A stretch of DNA of 64,000 nt from Chitinophaga solisilvae (GCF_009928525.1 NZ_JAABOK010000009.1:248001-312000); one strand, 5' to 3'. Shown: positions 44,746 through 53,189, counted from the first letter of the stretch. The notes: generated by a model not told the origin, from the letters alone. Made by a program: numbers and translations.

Positions 44746-47122
44746 GAGAAGTTTGTTAACAGCAGCCCTTACAGGTATCACCCTTTACAGTACAGCCCAG
44801 CGCGCATCGTTGTTCAGCAACGGCCTGGCGCGCCTGGAAGAAAAGGGGAAGGGCCGGTATATCAATACTGCCGGCGAAAAGGTATTTGATACCATCATCA
44901 GCACCTATCATCCGGTAGACAGCATTGCCGGCGGTTCCGTTTACCTCAATGAGAACCGGGATGTATTCATCGTGAAACGTGACGGCCAGTTCGGCGTTAC
45001 AGACGATCACGGTAAATGGCTGGTACCGGCAGCCTATGATACCATCTCCAACGAATGGCATTCCTACCTGCTGCTCCGCCGCGGCAAAAAAATGACCTAC
45101 GCCAGCACAGAAGGGAAGATACTGCTGCCATTGCTGTTCGAAGAAGCCGGCATCCTGGATGATACTCACTTCGATGTAAAACAAAACGGCAAATGGGGTA
45201 TTTTCAGCGTACCGGAAAATAAGCTGATAGTGCCTGCTATCTATGAAAAAATCGATTACTGTGGTGGCTGCGGCAGCAAAAGCGAATACGTATACGCACA
45301 GCAGCAGGGCAAATGGGGAGTGGTATCTTTCAAAAACGACATCCTGATACCTTTCCGCTATGAACATTCCCACATGCGTATGCGCGCTGATGAATGGGTG
45401 CTGAGCTTTCAGAAAAACAAACAACCGGTAGTCATCAACCTGGACCTGAAGAAAGAATACGGGCCTCCCGCATTCGCAGCAGTGGAGCTGATGGGCAACG
45501 GTCTGCTGAAAGCAAAGAAGAACGGCCGCTACGGACTTATCAACGCGGCCGGCACTACCGTCCTGGATTTCATATACGACGACATCACCGATCCTTACGG
45601 CGACTATGCCAGCGGACCTTATCTTATTATTACCGCTAACCGCAAATCCGGCGTAGTCAATGAAAACGGCCGCATCGTGATCCCGCCGTCTGTCGATGGT
45701 GATATTACCTGTAAGGGCGATTACCTGATTATCTCCCGTAATGGTTTGTATAATATTATGGATAGCACCGGAAAAGTGCTGCTGAAGAAGGATTACACCG
45801 AAATATCCCCGCTGCTGAGCGACCGGCAAAGCCATGGCTATCCACCGGTATTTGTGCTAAAGGAAAAAGCCTTGTACGGCTTTTACAACCCCGGCACCCG
45901 GACATTGGTGGCCCCGGCATTCCATGAAGTAGAGCCGCTGCAGGGGCATCCGGAACTCATTGAAACCGTTTACCGGGAACGTACCGGCCTCTATACAACC
46001 GACGGTGTACAGCTGCTGCCGCCGGCCTATAACAGCTATTCCTTCCTGACGCCAACGCTGCTGAGCGTAACCACAGACAAAGGCAGAGGAGTGTATGACC
46101 TGGAAAGCCGTAAAGAAATCTTTGCGCCCGTTTACCGGGAACTGGAAATATTTTCCGGCAACGATAACTGGTTGCGTGTAGGCGCCGCTCCTGAAGACAG
46201 CTATGATTTCCTGTACGGACTACGGGATTTCAAAGGCAATGAAATACTACCGGCCGCCTATAACAGTATCAGCGCTGCAGGTAGCAACCGTTACCTGTTA
46301 CAGCAGCGAATCAGCGATACCGCCTCCCGGTGGCTGGTGTACGACAGCGATGCCAGAAAGGTTACGACCCTGCCATACCACTATGCTGCACTCTCCGGTC
46401 AGCCGGATATTCTCATCGTTTCCGACAGCCGCAACAGCTTTCTCTGGAATGCCGTTACAGGAAAAAATATCTCCGACACCTATCCCTTATCAGAAATGAA
46501 CGGACTGCCAGGGATATCCGGATTCAGAAAAAACCTGTCCGCGCTGGTAAAAGCCGGCAAAGCCGGTGTTATCAACAACAAAGGCGCCATCATAATACCT
46601 TTCACATACGACGGCGCTACCATATTGGATAACGGGATCATTCTGCTGTTCCGTAAAACCGCTGACGGGCAATTCAAGTACGGATATGCCGACAGCACCG
46701 GCAAACTGCTGGTGCCGCCGGAATATGACTGCGATCAGCGGCTAACCACCTCAGACTTTGAAGACAGCACCTGGCTGCCGCTATACAAGTACGATGCGAA
46801 TAACTACCGTGTTAAAACCGGCGTTGCGGACATGCAGGGTAACATCAAACTACCCCCCATCTACGACAGGGTACTCTGTAATAAAGAAGGGAAAGGATTC
46901 CTGGTACAGGAAAAAGGATTTTTCAGCATCCTCGGCCCTGACGGTAAACCCATCACCAGCCGACGTTTCAACGATGTCATGATTCCACGTACCCCCGGCT
47001 ACCGCTCTCTCTCTGCCGTATATACCTTCCCGTTACTCTGCCGCATAGATGGCGAATACCGCTTTGTGACTGCCCAGGGGGAAATGTGGGAGGTGGAAGT
47101 GAAGGAAGTGATTGGGTTTTAA
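44738..47122 (+). CDS. Secreted WG-repeat protein 3
   Basis: A 794-residue exported WG-repeat protein with signal peptide (MIRRSLLTAALTGITLYSTAQ). Repeats include FGVTDDHGKWLVPAAYDTIS, KWGIFSVPENKLIVPAIYEK, KWGVVSFKNDILIPFRYEHS, YGLINAAGTTVLDFIYDDIT, YNIMDSTGKVLLKKDYTEIS, AGVINNKGAIIIPFTYDGAT and FSILGPDGKPITSRRFNDVM. The spacing and the predicted fold are as in its two upstream neighbours. A CGGCG cysteine cluster near residue 180 is an oddity that could bind metal or form disulfides. It begins inside the end of gene 2, and its stop codon lies 6 nt before inverted repeat C. Confidence 0.88.
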   Translation: MIRRSLLTAALTGITLYSTAQRASLFSNGLARLEEKGKGRYINTAGEKVFDTIISTYHPVDSIAGGSVYLNENRDVFIVKRDGQFGVTDDHGKWLVPAAYDTISNEWHSYLLLRRGKKMTYASTEGKILLPLLFEEAGILDDTHFDVKQNGKWGIFSVPENKLIVPAIYEKIDYCGGCGSKSEYVYAQQQGKWGVVSFKNDILIPFRYEHSHMRMRADEWVLSFQKNKQPVVINLDLKKEYGPPAFAAVELMGNGLLKAKKNGRYGLINAAGTTVLDFIYDDITDPYGDYASGPYLIITANRKSGVVNENGRIVIPPSVDGDITCKGDYLIISRNGLYNIMDSTGKVLLKKDYTEISPLLSDRQSHGYPPVFVLKEKALYGFYNPGTRTLVAPAFHEVEPLQGHPELIETVYRERTGLYTTDGVQLLPPAYNSYSFLTPTLLSVTTDKGRGVYDLESRKEIFAPVYRELEIFSGNDNWLRVGAAPEDSYDFLYGLRDFKGNEILPAAYNSISAAGSNRYLLQQRISDTASRWLVYDSDARKVTTLPYHYAALSGQPDILIVSDSRNSFLWNAVTGKNISDTYPLSEMNGLPGISGFRKNLSALVKAGKAGVINNKGAIIIPFTYDGATILDNGIILLFRKTADGQFKYGYADSTGKLLVPPEYDCDQRLTTSDFEDSTWLPLYKYDANNYRVKTGVADMQGNIKLPPIYDRVLCNKEGKGFLVQEKGFFSILGPDGKPITSRRFNDVMIPRTPGYRSLSAVYTFPLLCRIDGEYRFVTAQGEMWEVEVKEVIGF

Positions 47123-47127
47123 TTTTA

Positions 47128-47273
47128 AATTACGAATTACGAATTGCGAATTACGAATGTAGAAGCGAAGAAAAAAGCGTAGATATAAGGAGATTCCCAA
47201 TAGTTAATCCTCCTATATCTACGCTTTTTTCTTCGCTTCTACATTCGTAATTCGCAATTCGTAATTCGTAATT
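47128..47273. repeat. Long inverted repeat C (3'-end hairpin family)
   Basis: Left arm 47128-47192, loop about 47193-47208, right arm 47209-47273. From the outside inward there are four AATTRCG heptamers whose A/G choices match exactly between arms (A, A, G, A), then AATGTAGAAGCGAAG and AAAAAAGCGTAGATATA, and a one-base slip near the tip. More than 55 nt pair without mismatch. It fills the space between the convergent WG-repeat gene 3 (stop 47120-47122) and the small secreted protein gene (stop at 47280), and so can serve both as terminator. Confidence 0.92.
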
Positions 47274-47279
47274 CAACGC

Positions 47280-47786
47280 CTAATTGATAGTATTAAAATC
47301 AAACGTACTCTGACTCACGCTCACCAGCTTCCCGTCCATGTTGAAATCAAGATAGTTAAACAGTCCGTCGCGTTTGAAGGTAAGGCCGCTTTCTCCCCAG
47401 GGTTGCACATTAAAGGCCCTGAAGGTGGTGTTGCAGCTGGTTTTACTGGTTTCGTTGAGCACCAGTTTGTAGGGGAGGCCGCCAACGGCGGTAGTGGTTT
47501 TACTTTCCAGGAAGACCGCAAAAATATCATTGGGCTCGCCCAGGGTGGAGATGTTTACGCCGTTGGGCAGCTGCCATTCATAGGCGGTGCTGTGAACATC
47601 GTCATTAATTTCTTTCGGCTTGTTACCCAGTTGCCGGGTAAGGTTAGGGATGGTGGTTGGCAGGGTGATGTTGCCCGCACTGTTAAAAATGGCTTTGAGT
47701 GCAACGTTGCCGGTTTTTTTCTGTCCGGATACCTGGCTGGTGAAGGTAAGCAGAACAACCAACGCGCATAGAAGTTGTTTCATCAT
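47280..47786 (-). CDS. Small secreted protein of unknown function, downstream of a TPP riboswitch
   Basis: A 168-residue protein that I do not recognise. Two adjacent ATGs (47784-47786 and 47781-47783) open a signal peptide (MKQLLCALVVLLTFTSQVSGQ); the frame extends 23 codons upstream but that part overlaps leader RNA. The mature region contains GNVALKAIFNSAGNITLPTT, AYEWQLPNGVNISTLGEPND, FAVFLESKTTTAVGGLPYKL and LTFKRDGLFNYLDFNMDGKL, and looks mainly beta. It has two cysteine-free halves and one cysteine (KTSCNT). The upstream leader holds a TPP riboswitch and a terminator, so expression may fall when thiamine pyrophosphate is plentiful. A role in thiamine capture would fit but is unproven. 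Confidence 0.72.
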   Translation of the reverse strand: MMKQLLCALVVLLTFTSQVSGQKKTGNVALKAIFNSAGNITLPTTIPNLTRQLGNKPKEINDDVHSTAYEWQLPNGVNISTLGEPNDIFAVFLESKTTTAVGGLPYKLVLNETSKTSCNTTFRAFNVQPWGESGLTFKRDGLFNYLDFNMDGKLVSVSQSTFDFNTIN

Positions 47787-47852
47787 TAGCAATAGGTTAT
47801 GGATTAAATATATCCAAAAATTGCAATTTTTTTTGAGAAACGCTATACCAGT

Positions 47853-47891
47853 CAATAAAAAGAAGACTCCGGTATGTTTACCGGAGTCTTC
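47853..47891 (-). terminator. Intrinsic terminator directly after the TPP aptamer
   Basis: On the minus strand, GAAGACTCCGG and CCGGAGTCTTC form a perfect 11-pair stem (47862-47872 and 47881-47891) with an 8-nt loop. TTTTTATT follows (47861 downward). It begins immediately after the 3' side of the riboswitch P1 stem, so it is the likely expression platform. Confidence 0.88.
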
Positions 47892-47987
47892 GGTTGTTCC
47901 TTATTCCTACGCCGGTATTACCCGTTTCAGGTGCTATGGGTATGATCTCAGACCTGTTTTTAGGAGGCCACCCCGTTAGAAACATCC
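47892..47987 (-). ncRNA. TPP riboswitch (thi-box)
   Basis: Read on the minus strand, the sequence has every conserved TPP element in order: ACGGGGTGGCC, then a P3 stem (GGCCT / AGGTC), the invariant CTGAGAT followed by CATACCC, then GCACCTGAAACGGGTAATACC, and GGCGTAGGAA. The P1 stem can be drawn between GGATGTTTC (47979-47987) and GGAACAACC (47892-47900). Known TPP riboswitches lower expression of thiamine synthesis or uptake genes when TPP binds. Here the terminator follows with no gap, and the only gene downstream on that strand encodes a small secreted protein about 110 nt away. Confidence 0.92.
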
Positions 47988-48244
47988 GATAACAGGAGTG
48001 AAAAAATTGTGCCGGGGTAAATGGTCCTTTTTGAGGCGGAAAGCTGTATTTTTTTCTACAGCCTGTGTAGCAGGAATGGCTGCGCACGTAGAATAATGAC
48101 CGCAAATCCTTTGCTGTGGCGCACTCAGCCAATATTGCCGGAGCTGGTAGCCATCCGCTTATGGGCTGTGTTAACCCGTCAGGCATAATTCGTCATTCAT
48201 AGTTCCCATCTTTTCTTAATTTAACCGGCCAACTTTCAATCCAT

Positions 48245-49066
48245 ATGTACAGAAAAATTATGCTTCTCTTTACAGGACTATGCTGCGGCATCGCCCTGAA
48301 GGCACAACAGATCAGCAGGCAGCCGCTCAGCATCGGACAGACAGCCGTACTGAAATCCTCCGTAATGGGAGAAGACAGGACCCTGAATATTTATCTGCCG
48401 GAAGGTTATGAAAAGGATACAGCAGTGTATCCGGTGATATACCTGCTGGATGGGGCTATGTCGGAAGACTTCCTGCATGTTGCCGGACTGGTCAGGTTCC
48501 TCTGCGCTACGGAACAGATGCCCCCGGCTATTGTTGTCGGCATCGCCAATACAGACCGCAAAAGAGATTTTACGTTCCCTACGCGGAACAAGAAGGATCT
48601 GCAGCAATGGCCTACCACCGGGCATTCCGAAAAATTCCTGCAATTTATGGAACAGGAAGTACAGCCCTATGTGGAAAAGAACCTGCATACCAATGGCTCC
48701 CGTACGTTGATCGGGCAATCGCTCGGAGGGCTGCTTGCTACGGAGATGCTATTGAAAAAATCCCATCTCTTTGATCAGTATATTATTGTAAGCCCCAGCC
48801 TGTGGTGGGATGACGAGTCCCTGCTGGATAAAGCGCCGGCCCTGTTAAAAACGCCTTTCAAAAAGCAGACAAGGGTATATGTACTCGTAGGTAGCGAAGG
48901 GCCCCAGATGGAAGGCGATGCCGCCCAGCTGGCTACAGCTATCCGTGCTGCTGGTAATGACCAACTCCGGGTAGCCTTTATGTTCCTGCCGGAAGAAAAC
49001 CACCTGACTATCCTGCACAGGGCGTTGTATAAAGCGCTGGGCGCATTGTTCGCCAAAAAACAATAG
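48245..49066 (+). CDS. Secreted esterase (Fes/IroE-like putative esterase, alpha/beta hydrolase)
   Basis: A 273-residue alpha/beta-hydrolase with signal peptide (MYRKIMLLFTGLCCGIALKAQ). Motifs are ILNIYLPEGYE-type opening (RTLNIYLPEGYEKD), YPVIYLLDGAMSED, VVGIANTDRKRDFT, the nucleophile elbow IGQSLGGLLATEML, VSPSLWWDDESLL and the late histidine in EENHLTILH. This is the pattern of the putative esterase family (PF00756), which includes siderophore esterases, feruloyl esterases and S-formylglutathione hydrolases. The VGSEGPQMEG segment probably holds the acid. It is likely periplasmic. It is followed by an M1 peptidase gene 119 nt downstream, on the same strand. Confidence 0.88.
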   Translation: MYRKIMLLFTGLCCGIALKAQQISRQPLSIGQTAVLKSSVMGEDRTLNIYLPEGYEKDTAVYPVIYLLDGAMSEDFLHVAGLVRFLCATEQMPPAIVVGIANTDRKRDFTFPTRNKKDLQQWPTTGHSEKFLQFMEQEVQPYVEKNLHTNGSRTLIGQSLGGLLATEMLLKKSHLFDQYIIVSPSLWWDDESLLDKAPALLKTPFKKQTRVYVLVGSEGPQMEGDAAQLATAIRAAGNDQLRVAFMFLPEENHLTILHRALYKALGALFAKKQ

Positions 49067-49185
49067 GTCTTACGGAACAGCAATAAATCATACCGGCAGA
49101 GCATCAGCTTTATGGCCCGCTCAACATGTATTACCCGGATGTTACTATTTGTATTTCCGTATTTTTAAGCGTCTAAAATACTGCT

Positions 49186-51063
49186 ATGAGAAAATTCATC
49201 TTTGCTTTCCTGCTGTCGGGTACTGCAGCGCTGCATGCCGGCGCGCAGGAGCTGTACATGCCGCGTAATGTCAGTAAGGCTTATGCAATGGGCACCAGGA
49301 ATATGAATGGTAAACCCGGCAACAACTATTGGCAGAACAAAGCCCGCTATGATATTCAGATTACGGCTGCTCCGCCTTCCAGAATCGTATACGGCCGGGA
49401 GAGTATCACTTATATCAACAACAGTCCCAACGACCTGTCCGCCATCGCCATGCGGCTTATCTGCAATGTGCATAAGCCGGAAGCGCCGCGCTCCGGGTAT
49501 TCCGGTAAAGACTATCTGTCTGCTGGCGTGGTGATCGATACGCTGATTATCAACGGCACAAAGGTAAAATATGACAATGACGCCGGCACTGTGTCGCTGG
49601 TGAGGCTGCCCGCTCCGCTGGTGGCGCGCGACAGTATGAAGCTGTCTGTGGCCTGGCATTACGAGCTGTCCGTGGAAAGCGGCCGGGAAGGCGCTATCGA
49701 CAGCACTACCTTCTTCCTGGCATATTATTATCCGCGTATATCCGTATACGATGATTACAATGGCTGGGATCTGCTGGAGCATACCGGCCGGGTGGAGTTC
49801 TACAGTGACTTCAATGATTATCGTGTAGCCGTGAAGGTGCCAAAAAACTTTATCGTCTGGGGAACCGGCGAACTGCTCAATGCGGAAGAGGTATTACAGC
49901 CGGAGATCTTTACACGTTTTAAAAAATCACTGGGGGCAGATGACCTGCAGCATATTGCTACACTGGAAGAAGTACGCGGCGGAAAGGTAACCAGGCAGAA
50001 CGACTGGAATACCTGGCGCTTCAAGGCCGATCACATCGCCGATGTCGCCGCAGGTATCAGTGATCATTATGTCTGGGATGCCGCCAGCGTAATGGTAGAC
50101 AGTACCACCCGCCGCAGGGCCAGTGTACAGGCTGCCTATAATGATACGGCGGCGGACTTCCGTCATTCTGTAACTTATGCGCATACAGCGCTGAACTTTT
50201 TTTCGCACCAGTGGCCGGGTGTGGCCTATCCCTTCCCGGTGATGACCGCCTTCCAGGGGTATGCCGATATGGAATATCCGATGATGGTGAACGACGCTAC
50301 CGTAGGTGGCAACAACCTGGACTTCGCGCAGCTGTTACAGGACCATGAAATTGCGCATACCTATTTCCCTTTCTATATGGGTATCAACGAAAGCCGCTAC
50401 GCTTTTATGGATGAAGGATGGGCTACTACCTTTGAATATCTCGCCGGTATCGCGGCAAAAGGAAAGGAAAAAGCGGATGACTTCTACCGGAAATTCCGGG
50501 TGAAAAGATATATCAGCGATCTTTCTGCCGAAGAAGACCAGCCTATTATCTCCATGTCGCACCAGGTAAGCGGAATGGGCTATGGCAGCAACTCCTATGG
50601 TAAGGCATCGCTGGCTTACCTGGCCCTGAAGGATTTGCTGGGCGATGACCTCTTTAAAAAATGTCTGCATGCCTACATGCGCGACTGGAATGGTAAGCAT
50701 CCTATTCCATGGGATTTCTTCAACGCCTTCAATGCTGCCGCCGGGCAGAACCTGAACTGGTTCTGGAACAACTGGTTCTTCAGCAATAACTATATTGACC
50801 TGGCAGCAGAAACCGTATCGCAGAAAAGCAATAAGGTAACTGTAAAAATCAAAAACAACGGTGGCTTTGCCATCCCGTTCGATATACTGGTGAGGTATGA
50901 AGACGGAACCTCAACTACCACCCATCATACGCCCGCCGTCTGGAAAGCCAATACCCGCGAGGTAACCCTGACCGTGCCGGCAAGCAAACCTGTGAATACC
51001 GTTATGCTGGAAGGTAACCTGTTTATGGATGCCTCCGTGCAGAATAACTACTGGCATAAATAG
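49186..51063 (+). CDS. M1 family metallopeptidase (aminopeptidase N-like), secreted
   Basis: A 625-residue secreted gluzincin. The signal peptide is MRKFIFAFLLSGTAALHAGAQ. An N-terminal beta domain (WQNKARYDIQITAAPPSRIVYGRESITYIN) precedes the catalytic domain. The substrate-binding motif, GAMEN in classical members, is altered to ADMEYPMMV. The zinc motif is H387-E388-I-A-H391 (DHEIAHTYFPF), with the third ligand E410 in FMDEGWATTFEYL, so the HExxH-18-E spacing is intact. A C-terminal beta-rich part follows (VTVKIKNNGGFAIPFDILVRYEDG). It should cleave N-terminal residues from peptides in the periplasm. The gene ends 5 nt before inverted repeat D. Confidence 0.93.
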   Translation: MRKFIFAFLLSGTAALHAGAQELYMPRNVSKAYAMGTRNMNGKPGNNYWQNKARYDIQITAAPPSRIVYGRESITYINNSPNDLSAIAMRLICNVHKPEAPRSGYSGKDYLSAGVVIDTLIINGTKVKYDNDAGTVSLVRLPAPLVARDSMKLSVAWHYELSVESGREGAIDSTTFFLAYYYPRISVYDDYNGWDLLEHTGRVEFYSDFNDYRVAVKVPKNFIVWGTGELLNAEEVLQPEIFTRFKKSLGADDLQHIATLEEVRGGKVTRQNDWNTWRFKADHIADVAAGISDHYVWDAASVMVDSTTRRRASVQAAYNDTAADFRHSVTYAHTALNFFSHQWPGVAYPFPVMTAFQGYADMEYPMMVNDATVGGNNLDFAQLLQDHEIAHTYFPFYMGINESRYAFMDEGWATTFEYLAGIAAKGKEKADDFYRKFRVKRYISDLSAEEDQPIISMSHQVSGMGYGSNSYGKASLAYLALKDLLGDDLFKKCLHAYMRDWNGKHPIPWDFFNAFNAAAGQNLNWFWNNWFFSNNYIDLAAETVSQKSNKVTVKIKNNGGFAIPFDILVRYEDGTSTTTHHTPAVWKANTREVTLTVPASKPVNTVMLEGNLFMDASVQNNYWHK

Positions 51064-51068
51064 CCGGG

Positions 51069-51200
51069 TATTTGGTTATTTGAGATTTGGTTATTTGAGA
51101 TTTTGTATCCCATCCTGGTATTCTTCTGTACTGATAAGTGCTAAGGAATACCAGGATGGGATACAAAATCTCAAATAACCAAATCTCAAATAACCAAATA
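51069..51200. repeat. Long inverted repeat D (3'-end hairpin family, TTATTTGAG type)
   Basis: Perfect 55-nt arms (51069-51123 and 51146-51200) with a 22-nt loop. The outer part of each arm is a tandem 15-nt repeat (TTTGGTTATTTGAGA, two copies), followed by a unique inner part (TTTGTATCCCATCCTGGTATTC). It exactly fills the gap between the stop of the M1 peptidase gene (51061-51063) and the stop of the convergent OmpA-family gene (51202-51204). Confidence 0.93.
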
Positions 51201-51201
51201 A

Positions 51202-52488
51202 TCACATTTTTACAAACTCCACTCTCCTGTTATTCGCTTTCCCCACTTCTGTATTGTTGTTATCTGCCGGCTGGGATTTGCCTTTGCCGTCTGTTTCCAT
51301 GCGGCTGCCGTCTATATTGAAGTCTTTGCTGAGCGCAGCTTTTACTGCGGCGGCCCGGTGCCTGGAAAGTTCCAGGTTAGCCTGGTCGGAGCCGTCGGCG
51401 TCGGTATGACCGATGATCTTTACGCGTACGGAGGGATTTTCGGTCAGCACATTGGCAATGTCTTTCAGTGCTCCGTAGGATTCGGCTTTGATCCGGTCGC
51501 TGTTGGTGTCAAAGAGGATGCCGTGTGTGGTGAATTTTCCCTCGGTGATCAGTTTGTTGCGTGTGTCCGGCGCGCCTACTGCCAGGGTTATATTGCTGAT
51601 AAAATATCCTCCGTTATTATCATCGAAGGCCGGCGCATAGGTGGAAAACACCAGGCTGTTAAGTATGGTGCCGGGGTCCAGTGCTTTGGGCAGGTCCAGT
51701 ACTTTGGTGCTGTCCAGGTACACGCGTACGCGTTGTTTCTGCCGCCATACGGAGAGCCGCACGCTGTTTTTTTCCGGTACATGAAATTCCGGCAGCGATC
51801 CGGTTGAATGGGAGCCGATTACATGCGAGGCATAGCCGAAATCGCCATGTCCGCTGGACTTGGGTGTCAGCTGTATTTTAAATCCCTGGGCTTCCGTGCT
51901 GAGTCCCAGACCGGGTGCACGGCTGAATTTCTCATCAGTATTGCCAGCATTGATTAACCCGATGACGAGATAGGAGATAGAAGCTATTTCATCGTTAGCC
52001 ATGATATCCAGCTGCAGCGTGAAGTTTTCCGGCAGGTTGCCCGTCAGGTATTCCGGATAGAAAACTCCGTCCTGACGGATGTTTAGCCATTTGCCGGGGC
52101 GGTTGCTGACAGTCACCAGTTCCGCGCCGGAATGCGTGTTCCACTGACCGGGGAATTCGCCTACGGGGTCCTGGGCGAAGTTTTCGGCGACAATAATTTT
52201 CTCGCCGGGAACAAAATCGAACCTGGAATAAGAGGTAATGTTGGTATTGATCCCTCCTCCGGCAGCGGGCGTACCGTTATTGACGGCAGGGGCGCCGGCC
52301 TCAGGATGCTCCGCAGGCGGCGCGTTTTTCTTTTGAGGAGCCGTGGCTTTATCTATGGTTTCGTCTATTTTTTTATCCACCTTTTCATTCACTTTCTGCT
52401 GGACTTTGTTCTTGATGCGATCCAGGAATTGTGCATGGACGGCTGTTCCCCATATGAATATGCCGGTGAGGATAAGGAGCTTTTTCAT
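51202..52488 (-). CDS. OmpA family protein
   Basis: A 428-residue exported protein with signal peptide (MKKLLILTGIFIWGTAVHAQ). Residues about 21-55 form a charged amphipathic helix (FLDRIKNKVQQKVNEKVDKK). A proline/alanine-rich linker follows, and then a beta-sandwich domain of about 200 residues (IIVAENFAQDPVGEFPGQWN, FTLQLDIMANDEIASISYLV, VRLSVWRQKQRVRVYLDSTKVL) resembling a concanavalin-like jelly roll. The C-terminal OmpA domain (about 320-428) carries GILFDTNSDRIKAESY, VKIIGHTDADGSDQANLELSRHRAAAV and KGKSQPADNNNTEVGKANNRRVEFV, with the peptidoglycan-binding Asp and Arg present. It probably links the outer membrane to peptidoglycan. It ends 1 nt from inverted repeat D. Confidence 0.92.
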   Translation of the reverse strand: MKKLLILTGIFIWGTAVHAQFLDRIKNKVQQKVNEKVDKKIDETIDKATAPQKKNAPPAEHPEAGAPAVNNGTPAAGGGINTNITSYSRFDFVPGEKIIVAENFAQDPVGEFPGQWNTHSGAELVTVSNRPGKWLNIRQDGVFYPEYLTGNLPENFTLQLDIMANDEIASISYLVIGLINAGNTDEKFSRAPGLGLSTEAQGFKIQLTPKSSGHGDFGYASHVIGSHSTGSLPEFHVPEKNSVRLSVWRQKQRVRVYLDSTKVLDLPKALDPGTILNSLVFSTYAPAFDDNNGGYFISNITLAVGAPDTRNKLITEGKFTTHGILFDTNSDRIKAESYGALKDIANVLTENPSVRVKIIGHTDADGSDQANLELSRHRAAAVKAALSKDFNIDGSRMETDGKGKSQPADNNNTEVGKANNRRVEFVKM

Positions 52489-52693
52489 GGTAGTTTGTTT
52501 TCAATAAAAAGGTAATACTGGCGGCAGTCAACAGTCAGGAATGCCACAGGTATGTAAAGTTACGTTACATATATTATTATCGGAACTGAGAATAATCTCA
52601 CATCAGAACCGCATTTTTTTTCAGGATAAGCATGGCAGCCATACCGCGAAGTTATTTAACTGTAAACATTAAAAGAAACAACGGTAATCATAT

Positions 52694-52701
52694 TATATTT
52701 G
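52694..52701 (+). promoter_or_regulatory. Candidate -7 promoter box TATATTTG for the QueF-like gene
   Basis: The sequence matches the Bacteroidota -7 consensus TAnnTTTG and lies 29 nt before the chosen ATG at 52731. No good TTTG box is seen about 20 nt upstream, so the call is tentative. Its place supports the shorter start over an ATG at 52632. Confidence 0.4.
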
Positions 52702-52730
52702 AGATTATTATACTGTCTAACCAATCATTT

Positions 52731-53162
52731 ATGACCCGAAAACTGTATCAGCAAATAGACAAGTCTTTGCTAAAAGGCTTGCCCAATCCATCAAACGAAA
52801 AGTATGAGATGAAGATCAAGGTGCCGGAGTTTACCTTCCTGGGGGTACACGAACAACCTGATTTTGCCAGATTGTACATCACGTTCTATCCGAAAAACAG
52901 GATCATTGAACTGAAAGCGCTCAAGCAGTACGTCTATCATCTGCGGGATATTATCGTTTCCTACGAGCGGCTGATCAATATTATGTATGACCACTTCATG
53001 GAAACCTACGGGCCGGACAGGCTAAGGCTTACGCTGATCTGTAATCCCCGCGGCGGGATCAGTTCCAAACTGGTGATTGATTCCGACTGGAAAGACAGAG
53101 GGGGAGAAGAAAAGTATAAGGACTACCCGGAACGCGATGACGAATGGGGTGTTTTAATGTAA
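52731..53162 (+). CDS. QueF-like tunnelling-fold protein lacking the catalytic cysteine
   Basis: A 143-residue protein clearly homologous to the short, unimodular QueF (7-cyano-7-deazaguanine reductase). It keeps VPEFTFLG (33-38), QPDFARLYITFYP (42-54), ELKALKQYVYHLR (60-72) and NPRGGISS (105-112). Bacillus subtilis QueF has SLCPKTGQPDF here, with the active-site cysteine that binds the nitrile. This protein has FLGVHEQPDF: glycine replaces cysteine and one residue is lost. The conserved aspartate (D44) and glutamate (E60) remain. It is therefore unlikely to reduce preQ0. The start at 52731 is chosen because a promoter-like box lies just before it. No other queuosine gene is nearby. Confidence 0.82.
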   Translation: MTRKLYQQIDKSLLKGLPNPSNEKYEMKIKVPEFTFLGVHEQPDFARLYITFYPKNRIIELKALKQYVYHLRDIIVSYERLINIMYDHFMETYGPDRLRLTLICNPRGGISSKLVIDSDWKDRGGEEKYKDYPERDDEWGVLM

Positions 53163-53168
53163 CAGAAG

Positions 53169-53189
53169 GGGCCGCTAAGGCCCTTTTTT
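53169..53189 (+). terminator. Intrinsic terminator of the QueF-like gene
   Basis: GGGCC (53169-53173), loop GCTAA, GGCCC (53179-53183) and six T residues form a compact, typical terminator 6 nt after the stop codon. Confidence 0.85.

Larger units (their letters stand above)
47787..48244. other. Intergenic region holding the TPP riboswitch leader
   Basis: This 458-nt gap separates divergent genes. Its left half is the minus-strand leader with TPP riboswitch and terminator. The right half includes a small perfect stem-loop near 48040-48060 (AGCTGTA / TACAGCC-type arms round a T-run) and a short stretch at about 48186-48206 (ATAATTCGTCATTCATAGTT) that resembles a decayed single arm of the long inverted-repeat family. 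No gene is supported. Confidence 0.6.

Noticed and set aside
47878..48186. 102-codon frame on the minus strand in the gap before the esterase gene
   Set aside because: It runs straight through the TPP riboswitch and its terminator, so it is leader RNA rather than a gene.
52632..52730. 33-codon N-terminal extension of the QueF-like protein
   Set aside because: No counterpart in QueF, and a promoter-like TATATTTG box lies inside it.
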